Of a DNA stretch of 64,000 nucleotides, positions 16,924-24,615 are shown piece by piece. The notes under the pieces are model-generated. The model was not told the DNA's origin. It saw only the letters and a list, made by a program, of their open reading frames with translations, and did not search any database. A program made the translations under genes and the position numbers. Each line of letters starts with the position of its first letter. The stretch's first letter is position 1. This DNA comes from Agrobacterium leguminum (GTDB lineage: Bacteria > Pseudomonadota > Alphaproteobacteria > Rhizobiales > Rhizobiaceae): the NCBI RefSeq assembly GCF_015704895.1, contig NZ_JADQWB010000019.1:51109-115108 (forward strand). Reading direction: 5' to 3'.

Positions 16924-18160
16924 TCGCGGTCTCGCAGCCTTGACCGGCGCCGATGCTCCCATATCAGCGACAGCGGCTTCAAGGCATGTCGACGCTTCGT
17001 TCTTCGATCCCGGACTGCTTCGGCGGTTCGGGATTACCCGTGTTGGCGACGTGACCGGCCTCGATATTATCGGCATTCCCGTCTGGTTCGCGGCCCGGCC
17101 CAATTCGCGCGGGCTGTCGGTCTCGCAGGGCAAGGGGCTTGTCACGGAACAGGCCCGGCTATCGGCGATCATGGAGGCGATCGAAGGCGCGGTTGCCGAA
17201 GAAACCCGCAAACATATCGCCGCCTTCAGCTCCGTTCAGGAGATGCGGGACAAAGGGGTTCCTCTCATTCCCTTCGAAACCGTTGGCAGGGTCGATCCGG
17301 ACGCGCTCGATCCGCGAAAAGAACGCGCCTGGGTGAAGGGCACATCCATTCGCCGGCAGGGGGAGGTTTTTGCACCTTACGAACTTGTCGGCATGGATTT
17401 CCGGGTGGATTTCCCATGGGACCGGCAGGCCTTTCGCATGAGTTCCCAAGGGCTCGCGGCGGGGTTCGACCATGACCATGCGGTCCTCCATGCCCTGCTC
17501 GAACTCATTGAAAACGATGCCTGCTTTCTCGTCGACACTTTCGAGACGCGCGCCATCGCACCGCGACCGATCCTCATTCCGGCGGGCGTCGATCCTTCCT
17601 TCGACGGTCTTGTTCAGCACCTTTCGGATATCGGCCTGCCGCCGTCCTTCTTCGACATGACGAATGGGCTTGGCGTGCCGGTGGCGATGGCGAGCCTGCC
17701 CCGGTCGCTTCAGGCACAGGACGGGCCAGCCACCCGCAGCGCCGCGGGCGCCGCCTGCCGGCCTGATATCCATGGCGCTGCCATTGCAGCCTTGCTGGAG
17801 GCGATCCAGTCGCGATTGACCGATATCAGCGGCGCGAGGGACGATCTTTCTCCTCTCCGCTACCAGCGGGATATGGTTGCGGCCGGGTCTTCGGCCGCCG
17901 GCGTGCAGCCGATGGAAAGGGTGCCAGCCAATCTCGATTTTATACATGACGCCGCGTCTTCGCCGCCATGGCGTCAGCTTGCGACACACCTGTTCGCCGG
18001 CGGCATCGAGGATATCTATGTCTTTCCGCTGGAAACGGAGGTATCCGGCCTGCATGTCGTGCGGGTTCTGGCAAGCGGCCTTGCTCCGGCCGGCGGCGGC
18101 CTGCAACACATCTCGCAGCGCACTCTCGATCACCTGCTGACCGTCGGGGGCCTCGGATGA
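16895..18160 (+). CDS. YcaO-domain ATP-dependent backbone-modifying enzyme
   Basis: About 421 residues. YcaO enzymes use ATP to activate a peptide-bond amide, giving azolines, thioamides or amidines. Conserved segments are visible in order: SVSQGKG (76-81), SAIMEAIEGAVAEE with Glu 94 and 97, HALLELIENDA (199-209), and ALLEAIQSRLTDISGARDD (299-317), matching the ATP/Mg sites. The C-terminus does not end in the Pro-rich tail of azoline cyclodehydratases. With TfuA next to it, thioamidation is the best-supported reaction by family knowledge. The start is uncertain: TTG 16895 overlaps the upstream gene, and TTG 16940 is an alternative. Its stop overlaps the TfuA start (ATGA). Confidence 0.88.
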   Translation: MPTTATRRPDRGLAALTGADAPISATAASRHVDASFFDPGLLRRFGITRVGDVTGLDIIGIPVWFAARPNSRGLSVSQGKGLVTEQARLSAIMEAIEGAVAEETRKHIAAFSSVQEMRDKGVPLIPFETVGRVDPDALDPRKERAWVKGTSIRRQGEVFAPYELVGMDFRVDFPWDRQAFRMSSQGLAAGFDHDHAVLHALLELIENDACFLVDTFETRAIAPRPILIPAGVDPSFDGLVQHLSDIGLPPSFFDMTNGLGVPVAMASLPRSLQAQDGPATRSAAGAACRPDIHGAAIAALLEAIQSRLTDISGARDDLSPLRYQRDMVAAGSSAAGVQPMERVPANLDFIHDAASSPPWRQLATHLFAGGIEDIYVFPLETEVSGLHVVRVLASGLAPAGGGLQHISQRTLDHLLTVGGLG

Positions 18161-18867
18161 AACCGGTGGTTTTTGCAGGCCCGTCCATCCACGGCATCGC
18201 AGCCGAGCATATATCCGGTCTCGATCTTCGCGGTCCGGCCGCCTACGGCGATATTTTCGATGCGGTTCGGCAAGGCGTCGGAACAATCGGGCTGATCGAC
18301 GGGCTTTACGGCGATTGCGCCGCCGTCTGGCACAAGGAGATCCTGTTTGCACTGGCGAGCGGCGTCACCGTTTTCGGCGCCGCCAGCATGGGGGCGCTCA
18401 GGGCGGCGGAATGCGCACCCTTCGGCATGATCGGCATCGGCGAGATTTTCGAGGCCTATCGGGATGGGCGGCGTTTTTCCGATGCCGATGTGGCAGTGAG
18501 CCATGCACCCAGCGCGCTCGATTACCGCCCGCTGACAGTCGCGCTGGTCGATGCCGAGGCGACGCTTGCCGTCTGCCGCGATACGGTCGCAGAGGAATAT
18601 GACGCGCTCACGCACGCAGCCAACAATCTGCATTTTACCCGCAGGACATGGCGCGCCATCGCCGCGGAAGCGGGCCTCGGCTCCCAGACGGCGAATCTGC
18701 TCGCGGCGAATGCGGTTTCCGTCAAAAGAAACGATGCGGCCAGGCTTCTGGCAACGCTCACGGGCGAAATGTTGCCATCCCCACCGCCGCCATCATGGAA
18801 GCTTCAGAATACGATGTTTTTCCAGCAATTGGCGGCAAGGCGGGCGGCAGGGGACAAAAGGTCTTGA
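18157..18867 (+). CDS. tfuA: TfuA-like protein, partner of YcaO
   Basis: A 236-residue TfuA-family protein. ATG 18157 overlaps the YcaO stop as ATGA. The characteristic core is present: VFAGPSIHG at the start, GTIGLIDGLYGD, then WHKEILFALASGVTVFGAAS and MGALRAAECAPFGMIGIG. TfuA proteins accompany a YcaO subfamily. In methanogens the pair thioamidates a glycine of methyl-CoM reductase, in actinobacteria it makes thioamitide peptides, and the name comes from the trifolitoxin genes of Rhizobium. TfuA is thought to deliver sulfur or assist YcaO. The last ~30 residues are polar and overlap the start region of the next gene by four bases. Confidence 0.88.
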   Translation: MKPVVFAGPSIHGIAAEHISGLDLRGPAAYGDIFDAVRQGVGTIGLIDGLYGDCAAVWHKEILFALASGVTVFGAASMGALRAAECAPFGMIGIGEIFEAYRDGRRFSDADVAVSHAPSALDYRPLTVALVDAEATLAVCRDTVAEEYDALTHAANNLHFTRRTWRAIAAEAGLGSQTANLLAANAVSVKRNDAARLLATLTGEMLPSPPPPSWKLQNTMFFQQLAARRAAGDKRS

Positions 18868-20009
18868 GCACCATCCGGCTCCTGCCTCTGATGCCCGATT
18901 GCGGCGGGCAGATCCGCACGATTGCGCTCGCACTACCCGCCTCTTTTTTTGCGGAAAACAGGGCCGCTGACACTGTTTTACCGCTCGTTCCAATCGGAAA
19001 TCTGCTCTCGGCCCTGCCTGCAGATATCACCGCCGTTATCGTGACCGATCGAGCCAGTCTCGGGTCAGCACGCGTCTGGCTTAGCAGCCTGCCAGCCTCT
19101 TGCAGCACCGAGCTGATACCCCTTGCCGGAAACGACAGCATTTCGCATCCATGGATACAGGACATGTTCCATGTGCGTGCGGTTGATGCTGCGGCGGAAT
19201 TCGTCCTGGTGGCGGAGAAGGCCATCGGCGTCAGCCTGGCCGAATATCTGGGAGCGGCAACCACGCATTCGGATGTCGCCTTGGCAGGGGGCAACCAGCT
19301 TGTCGGCCCGGATTTTCGACTGGTGGGCCATTCCAGCCTGCAGGATGACAGGGGGATCGGAAGGAATGCGGCCATCCCTTCGCAGCGGTGGCGAAAAATT
19401 CAGGCTCTGGACGGCAGAAACATCTTCAGTTTCGGATATCGGCCGGAAGATCTCGGCAAAATCCCGGTCTCCTCCGATTTTTCCGCGATGGAAACTTGCG
19501 GAGCGGAGATTGCCGGCGAAAAAATGCACCAATGCGGCTTCCACGTTGACCAGTTCGTTTCCGTCACCGGTCTGAGAAGCGGCGGCCGGCCGCTATTGCT
19601 CGTTGCCGACCCTGTCGCGCATGGCGGATGCAATGCCCGCGCCGCAACCGAGCTGAAAAGAAAACTGGACGCCTCGGTACTTTGGCTCGCCCGGCAGGGC
19701 TTTGCGATCGAACGAAATCCCATCCCGCTTTCGCCGGCCATCGACACCAACAAATGCCTGCCCAGACTTTACAACAATGTCCTTCTTGAAAATGTCATAC
19801 GTTCCGGTCAGAAACGGCCATTCGTCTGGATTCCGCATTTCGGCGATACCGAGTCGCTTGAGGAATTCGATGCAATGAACCGAGAAATTTGGGACAGAAT
19901 CGGCTTTCAGACCATCCGCGTGGCCGGATGGAGCCATCTTTCCAGCCGCAACGGTGCGTTGCGTTGTGCAACAAAAATAATAAATCGCGGCCCGGACACG
20001 CGATTATGA
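18864..20009 (+). CDS. protein-arginine-deiminase/agmatine-deiminase-superfamily enzyme
   Basis: About 381 residues from TTG 18864, whose last three bases overlap the TfuA stop. It has the guanidino-modifying (GME) superfamily motifs in the order seen in peptidylarginine deiminases: WIQD at 97-100, GGN at 142-144, GFHVDQFVS with His 227 and Asp 229, and a late GALRCAT with the candidate nucleophile Cys 368. The spacing, and the PxxxNNVLLEN segment before the end, look more like eukaryotic PAD C-terminal domains than like agmatine deiminase. It may convert Arg to citrulline in a peptide or protein, or transfer an amidino group. Operon position suggests a second modification on the YcaO/TfuA substrate. 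An in-frame ATG exists at 18795. Confidence 0.75.
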   Translation: MSTIRLLPLMPDCGGQIRTIALALPASFFAENRAADTVLPLVPIGNLLSALPADITAVIVTDRASLGSARVWLSSLPASCSTELIPLAGNDSISHPWIQDMFHVRAVDAAAEFVLVAEKAIGVSLAEYLGAATTHSDVALAGGNQLVGPDFRLVGHSSLQDDRGIGRNAAIPSQRWRKIQALDGRNIFSFGYRPEDLGKIPVSSDFSAMETCGAEIAGEKMHQCGFHVDQFVSVTGLRSGGRPLLLVADPVAHGGCNARAATELKRKLDASVLWLARQGFAIERNPIPLSPAIDTNKCLPRLYNNVLLENVIRSGQKRPFVWIPHFGDTESLEEFDAMNREIWDRIGFQTIRVAGWSHLSSRNGALRCATKIINRGPDTRL

Positions 20010-20062
20010 ACGAAAAATCGTGCAATTTCGTCAATAAAGCGTCATAATACCCGTGGAAATTG

Positions 20063-20084
20063 TGTTGAATGTATACCTTCAACA
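20063..20084. promoter_or_regulatory. inverted repeat upstream of the XRE regulator
   Basis: TGTTGAA at 20063-20069 and TTCAACA at 20078-20084 form a 7-bp inverted repeat with an 8-base spacer, 51 bases before the regulator's ATG and in an AT-rich patch. This is a plausible autoregulatory operator for the XRE protein. Confidence 0.45.
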
Positions 20085-20135
20085 ATATTAATTGATAATC
20101 ATCGGATTTAAGAACCTCAACCGGAGGAATTTGTA

Positions 20136-20573
20136 ATGCACGCCAAACTACCCAGCCCGATCGACGTCCATGTCGGCGCACAAATCAGAATGCGCCGCAA
20201 GTCGCTCGGCATGAGCCAGAGTGCGCTGGCCGGGCGATTGGGCATCACCTTCCAGCAGGTCCAGAAGTATGAAAAGGGCGCCAATCGTGTCGGCGCGTCC
20301 CGTCTGCAGGCCATTGCGTCGATTCTCGGCGTTGAGGTCAGCTCCCTGTTCGCCAATGCCACGCCCGATGGCGACCCGGCCAATCCGGCCCTTGGCACGA
20401 TCAATGCCATGCAGACCTTCGTGGCCTCGAATGAAGGCTTTTCGCTCAACCAGGCCTTTTCGCGCATCAAGAGCGCCGCCGTGCGCAGAAGCATCGTCGC
20501 TCTCGTGACATCGCTCGCCGCCACTGAAGCGGCGGAAAACGTCGCCGCGCCGGCGGACAAAAACGACGATTGA
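20136..20573 (+). CDS. XRE-family transcriptional regulator (PraR/PhrR-like)
   Basis: A 145-residue DNA-binding protein. The N-terminal helix-turn-helix spans about 14-70: GAQIRMRRKSLGMSQSALAG, then the recognition helix in TFQQVQKYEKGANRV. The rest is a helical tail (NQAFSRIKSAAVRRSIVALV). The compact architecture resembles the rhizobial PhrR/PraR group of stress and biofilm regulators, a similarity judged by eye. A good ribosome site (CCGGAGGAATTTGTA region) precedes the ATG. It follows the PAD-like gene after a 126-base gap that contains an inverted repeat, so it most likely has its own promoter. Confidence 0.85.
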   Translation: MHAKLPSPIDVHVGAQIRMRRKSLGMSQSALAGRLGITFQQVQKYEKGANRVGASRLQAIASILGVEVSSLFANATPDGDPANPALGTINAMQTFVASNEGFSLNQAFSRIKSAAVRRSIVALVTSLAATEAAENVAAPADKNDD

Positions 20574-20667
20574 CGCAGGTGTGACGCTCGCGTGACGCTC
20601 GATGTGGTCGAAAATGAACAACGCAACATTATCGCGTTTTCATACTGTCGACTGTCGAGAGGGAATC

Positions 20668-20901
20668 ATGGCGGCGTCTACCACAGCTATACTTGAACAG
20701 GACAATGCAGACGAGATTCTGGCGCTCGGGCGGATGGTTTCCTATCTTTGCCAGCGCTCGAAATCTCTGGAACTGGGCATGTCGACCTATTTCCTGGAGA
20801 TGGCATTGTTGTCGCTGGCTCAGGACATCAATCAGCAGGGTCTGCCGCCGGTAAGCGCAGAGCTGAATGTCGGCGCCTTCGCTCAGGCCGACCTGCATTG
20901 A
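20668..20901 (+). CDS. 77-aa conserved-looking hypothetical protein
   Basis: Small, soluble, predicted helical protein of unknown function. ATG 20668 has GAGAGGG upstream and is preferred over the in-frame start at 20602. The sequence contains ADEILALGRMVSYLCQRS and a helical ELGMSTYFLEMALLSLAQD segment. It lies 94 bases behind the XRE gene on the same strand and may be co-transcribed with it. Confidence 0.65.
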   Translation: MAASTTAILEQDNADEILALGRMVSYLCQRSKSLELGMSTYFLEMALLSLAQDINQQGLPPVSAELNVGAFAQADLH

Positions 20902-21059
20902 ACGCTTTCGCAACGGCGTAAATCCGCCGGGATTGAGCGTTTCCACACCGATCTCCAGTCGTAGGCCCGGAAACGTTCATCTGCCTGTCCGGCTGGCTCC
21001 ATCCTCCCGGAGAGGCTTTCATATGCCCTCCCCCACATTTTCCCGGCGGAAGCCGTGAT

Positions 21060-21085
21060 GGAGGCCCGGTTCTCGCCGGGCCTCC
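21060..21085. terminator. GC-rich hairpin between convergent genes
   Basis: GGAGGCCCGG at 21060-21069 and CCGGGCCTCC at 21076-21085 form a perfect 10-bp stem with a 6-base loop. It ends seven bases before the metE stop on the minus strand and faces the 77-aa gene on the plus strand, so it may end transcription from both sides. U-runs are weak. Confidence 0.6.
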
Positions 21086-21092
21086 ATTCATA

Positions 21093-23447
21093 TCAGAGCA
21101 CCGCGCGGCGAAGCTCGGCAGCGGCGGCGACCATGTTGACCAGGGCCGGCCTGACCTCTTCCCATTTACGCGTCTTCAGGCCGCAATCCGGATTGATCCA
21201 GAGCTGCCGGTCGTCAAGCCGCTCTCGCGCCAGCGCCAGAAGATCGACCATTTCTCCAACCGCCGGCACACGCGGCGAATGGATGTCGTAGACACCGGGA
21301 CCGATCTGGTTCGGGTATTTGTAGGTCCGAAACGCATCCAGCAATTCCATCTTCGAACGCGAGGTCTCGATGGAGATCACGTCGGCGTCCATGGCAGCAA
21401 TGGCATCGATGATCTGGTTGAATTCGGAATAGCACATATGGGTGTGAACCTGTGTGCGGTCGCCCACGCCGCTGGAGCAAATGCGGAAGCATTCCACCGC
21501 CCAGCCGAGATAATCCTGCCAGTCCCGGTGCCGAAGCGGCAGTCCTTCACGAAGAGCTGCCTCATCGATCTGGATCATCTGCGCACCGGCCGCTTCGAGA
21601 TCATTGACCTCATCGCGGATGGCGATCGCGATCTGGCGGCATGTCAGGCTTCTGGCGATATCGTCGCGGACGAAGGACCAGTTGAGGATCGTCACCGGCC
21701 CGGTCAGCATGCCCTTGACGGGTTTGTCGGTGAGCGACTGCGAATATTCCCACCAGCGAACCGTCATCGCTTTCGGACGCGACACGTCGCCGAAAATAAT
21801 GGGTGGACGCACATAACGCGAGCCGTAACTCTGCACCCATGCATGCTGGGTGAAAGCGAAACCGGAAAGCTGTTCGCCGAAATATTGCACCATGTCATTG
21901 CGCTCGAACTCGCCATGCACGAGAACGTCGAGACCGATTTCCTCCTGCCAGCGAATGGTCATTTCGGTTTCCTTCTGCAGGAATTTTTCATATTGCGCAT
22001 CCGTCAGCGCGCCCTTGGAATGCGCCGATCTGGCCTTGCGCACCTCCGGCGTCTGCGGGAAGGAGCCGATGGTCGTCGTCGGGAAAAGCGGCAGCGCAAT
22101 GGCCTGCGATTGCACTTTCTGCCGCTCGGCAAACGGGCTCACCCGCTTCCTGTCGGCCTCGCCAATCGTCGCGATACGCTTCTGCACGGCGGCGTCCGTC
22201 ACCTTCGGCGAGGATGCACGCGCGGCAACGGCCTTGGAGGCAGCCTCCAGTTCCGTCGCGACAGCAGCCTTGCCCTTACCGAGAGCCCTGCCAAGCGTGG
22301 CAAGTTCGCCGAGCTTCTGGGTGGCGAAGGAAAGCCAGCTTTTCAGATCGGCATCGAGGCCGGTTTCCAGTTCGAGATCGACCGGGACATGCAGCAGCGA
22401 GCAGGACGGCGCGATCTGAAACGCCGCCGCACCGCGTGCCGCGATCACCGGTTCCAATCGGGTAATAATTGCGGCGAGATCAGCGCGCCAGATGTTGCGG
22501 CCGTCTATAACACCCAGCGACAGGACGCGATTTTCCGGCAAAGCCTTCAACGCCGTCTCCAGCGCATCGGGTGCTCGCACCAGATCGACATGAAGGCCCG
22601 CGACCGGCAGCGATGCGACGGCTTCGAGATTGTCCTCAAGCCCACCGAAATAGGTGGCGAGCAGGATTTTCAGATCCGGCGCGGCCTTCGACAAAGCCCG
22701 ATAGGCCACGGCCAGCGCGTGCCGCTCCCCCTCGGAAAGATCGAGCACGGCGACCGGCTCGTCGATCTGCACCCAGTCGGCACCGACCGCGCGCAGGCGA
22801 CGCAGCAGCTCTTCATAGACGGGCAGCAACCTTGCCAGCAGATCGAGAGGCTTGAAGGCTGCCTCGCGCGCCTTGGCAAGCTTCAGGAACGTGACCGGGC
22901 CGAGAATGACCGGACGCGTATGGATGCCGAGCGCCTTCGCCTCAAGGAAGTGGTCGACCGGCTTTTGCGAGGTGAGCACGAAATGCTGATCCTCTGAAAC
23001 CTCCGGCACCATATAGTGATAGTTGGTGTCGAACCATTTGGTCATTTCCAGCGCGGGAACGCCCTGACCATGATGCGAATGTCCTTCATGCCCATGGCCG
23101 CAGCCTGCATGCCCTTCGCTCTGGCTGCCGCGCGCCATGGCGAAATAGTTGGAGAGGGAAACATCCCCACCCGCCCATCCATAAAGGGATGGAATGGCGC
23201 CCACCATCACGGCCGTATCGAGAACGTGATCGTAAAGGGAGAAATCGTTGGACGGGATATGGGTAATCCCCTTCTCACGCTGAAGCGCCCAGTTTTCGGC
23301 GCGCAGCCTAGCTGCGGTTTCGAGCAGTTCCGTCTCGGAAATCTTGCCGGACCAGAAGCCTTCAAGCGCGAACTTCAGTTCGCGATGGCGTCCGATCCTC
23401 GGAAAACCGAGCGATGCGACTGGAATGGTCTTGTCTGGCATTGTCAT
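21093..23447 (-). CDS. metE: cobalamin-independent methionine synthase MetE
   Basis: A 784-residue enzyme transferring the methyl group of 5-methyltetrahydropteroyl-triglutamate to homocysteine, the last step of methionine synthesis. The N-terminal domain starts at SLGFPRIGRHRELKFALE. The C-terminal catalytic domain has FPTTTIGSFPQT and the zinc ligands: HMC in VHTHMCYSEFN and Cys in NPDCGLKTR. An unusual His-rich insertion (about residues 113-128, with HGHEGHSHHG) sits in the N-terminal domain before KWFDTNYHY. A cobalamin riboswitch lies upstream, so expression should fall when B12 is available and a B12-dependent MetH can act (metH is not in view). Monocistronic by appearance. Confidence 0.95.
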   Translation of the reverse strand: MTMPDKTIPVASLGFPRIGRHRELKFALEGFWSGKISETELLETAARLRAENWALQREKGITHIPSNDFSLYDHVLDTAVMVGAIPSLYGWAGGDVSLSNYFAMARGSQSEGHAGCGHGHEGHSHHGQGVPALEMTKWFDTNYHYMVPEVSEDQHFVLTSQKPVDHFLEAKALGIHTRPVILGPVTFLKLAKAREAAFKPLDLLARLLPVYEELLRRLRAVGADWVQIDEPVAVLDLSEGERHALAVAYRALSKAAPDLKILLATYFGGLEDNLEAVASLPVAGLHVDLVRAPDALETALKALPENRVLSLGVIDGRNIWRADLAAIITRLEPVIAARGAAAFQIAPSCSLLHVPVDLELETGLDADLKSWLSFATQKLGELATLGRALGKGKAAVATELEAASKAVAARASSPKVTDAAVQKRIATIGEADRKRVSPFAERQKVQSQAIALPLFPTTTIGSFPQTPEVRKARSAHSKGALTDAQYEKFLQKETEMTIRWQEEIGLDVLVHGEFERNDMVQYFGEQLSGFAFTQHAWVQSYGSRYVRPPIIFGDVSRPKAMTVRWWEYSQSLTDKPVKGMLTGPVTILNWSFVRDDIARSLTCRQIAIAIRDEVNDLEAAGAQMIQIDEAALREGLPLRHRDWQDYLGWAVECFRICSSGVGDRTQVHTHMCYSEFNQIIDAIAAMDADVISIETSRSKMELLDAFRTYKYPNQIGPGVYDIHSPRVPAVGEMVDLLALARERLDDRQLWINPDCGLKTRKWEEVRPALVNMVAAAAELRRAVL

Positions 23448-23554
23448 ACCCCATTTGGTTGTGGGGGCATGGGTAAAGCGGACGCGTGCAGGCCCGGCCT
23501 GTGCCGGACCATAGCAGCAACCACCGGGACACCCCGCCCGTGGACGTTATTTTG

Positions 23555-23755
23555 TCCTGGCAGGTCTCCTGGCTTACGGGTCGTCGCCTTTGTCCGTCTT
23601 CCCGGGGTTTACCCCAGTGACGTGTTGGACAAAGGCTCGCCGCTTACAGTTGCGGGGGCAGCTCCGGTCTTGCCGATCGTCGGCGCACCGGATTCCCTCT
23701 TAGCTCCGGGATCGAACAAACAAGCCCGGAGAACCATGACACCCGCATTTCTCAC
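23555..23755 (-). promoter_or_regulatory. cobalamin riboswitch upstream of metE
   Basis: Read on the minus strand, the conserved blocks of the AdoCbl/B12 riboswitch appear in order: GAGGGAATCCGGTG (about 23700-23687), GAGCTGCCCCCGCAACTGTA (the B12 box region, about 23668-23649), the GTCACTGGG element, and CCGTAAGCCAGGAGACCTGC near the 3' end. The element ends about 105 bases before the metE start. Binding of cobalamin is expected to reduce metE expression, by either termination or start-site masking; I cannot tell which. Confidence 0.92.
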
Positions 23756-23814
23756 CACGGGTGCCACGATGTCAATAGACATAAAGAAATCTTTATATCT
23801 TTATTTCACTGAGT

Positions 23815-24597
23815 TCAGAGCGCGACCGCACCCGGCCCCGGCACCGCACCGGTCGGCACCTTGCCCAGAATGATCATGCCAAGCACCTCGTCCTTGGTGA
23901 CATCCTGCGTGCGGGCATGGCCCACCACCTTGCCGTTCTTCATCACGAAGACCCGGTCGGCCAGATCGAAGACATCGTGAATATCGTGGCTGATGAGGAA
24001 GATGCCGATGCCCTGCCGTTTCAGCTCCTTGACGAGATCGCCCACCTGCGCCGTTTCCTGCGGCCCGAGTGCGGCCGTCGGCTCGTCCATGATGAGGATG
24101 CGGGCATCGAACAGAATGGCGCGGGCGATGGCGACGGATTGCCGCTGGCCGCCCGAAAGCGCCTTCACCGGTTCCTTGAACCGCCGGAAATTGGGGTTGA
24201 GACGCCCCATCACCTCGCGGGCCGAGGCTTCCATGGCGACATCGTCAAGCGTGCCCCATTTCGTCTTCAGCTCGCGGCCGAGATAAAGATTGGCGGCCGC
24301 ATCGACATTGTCGGCCACGGCCAGCGTCTGGTAGATGGTCTCGATACCGTATTTCTTGGCATCGCGGGGATTGCGGATATCCGCATCCTCGCCATTGATG
24401 AGGATATCGCCGCCATCGCGCCGATAGGCGCCGGAGAGGATTTTGATAAGGGTCGATTTGCCCGCGCCGTTGTGGCCGAGAAGGGCGACCACCTCACCGG
24501 GGAAAAGATCGACAGAGGCGTTTTCCACCGCATGGATACCGCCGAAGGAAATGGAAATATTGCGCATTTCCACGAGGGGCGTGACTTGGTCCGTCAT
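23815..24597 (-). CDS. xylG: sugar ABC transporter ATP-binding protein (xylose type)
   Basis: A 260-residue ABC ATPase. Walker A is [10 protein letters not shown], the signature is [14 protein letters not shown], and Walker B is [11 protein letters not shown]. It contains a single nucleotide-binding domain, unlike the duplicated XylG/RbsA of enterics, so two copies are needed per transporter. It is the last gene of the leftward xylF-xylH-xylG set, with 18 bases to xylH. By context it powers D-xylose or related pentose uptake. The 3' end is close to the metE riboswitch region on the same strand, so readthrough into metE's leader is possible. Confidence 0.88.
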   Translation of the reverse strand: MTDQVTPLVEMRNISISFGGIHAVENASVDLFPGEVVALLGHNGAGKSTLIKILSGAYRRDGGDILINGEDADIRNPRDAKKYGIETIYQTLAVADNVDAAANLYLGRELKTKWGTLDDVAMEASAREVMGRLNPNFRRFKEPVKALSGGQRQSVAIARAILFDARILIMDEPTAALGPQETAQVGDLVKELKRQGIGIFLISHDIHDVFDLADRVFVMKNGKVVGHARTQDVTKDEVLGMIILGKVPTGAVPGPGAVAL

Positions 24598-24615
24598 AGG
24601 AGTTCTCCTCGGTTC

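Noticed and set aside
21279..22997. 572-aa rightward frame inside metE
   Set aside because: Antisense shadow of a full-length MetE.
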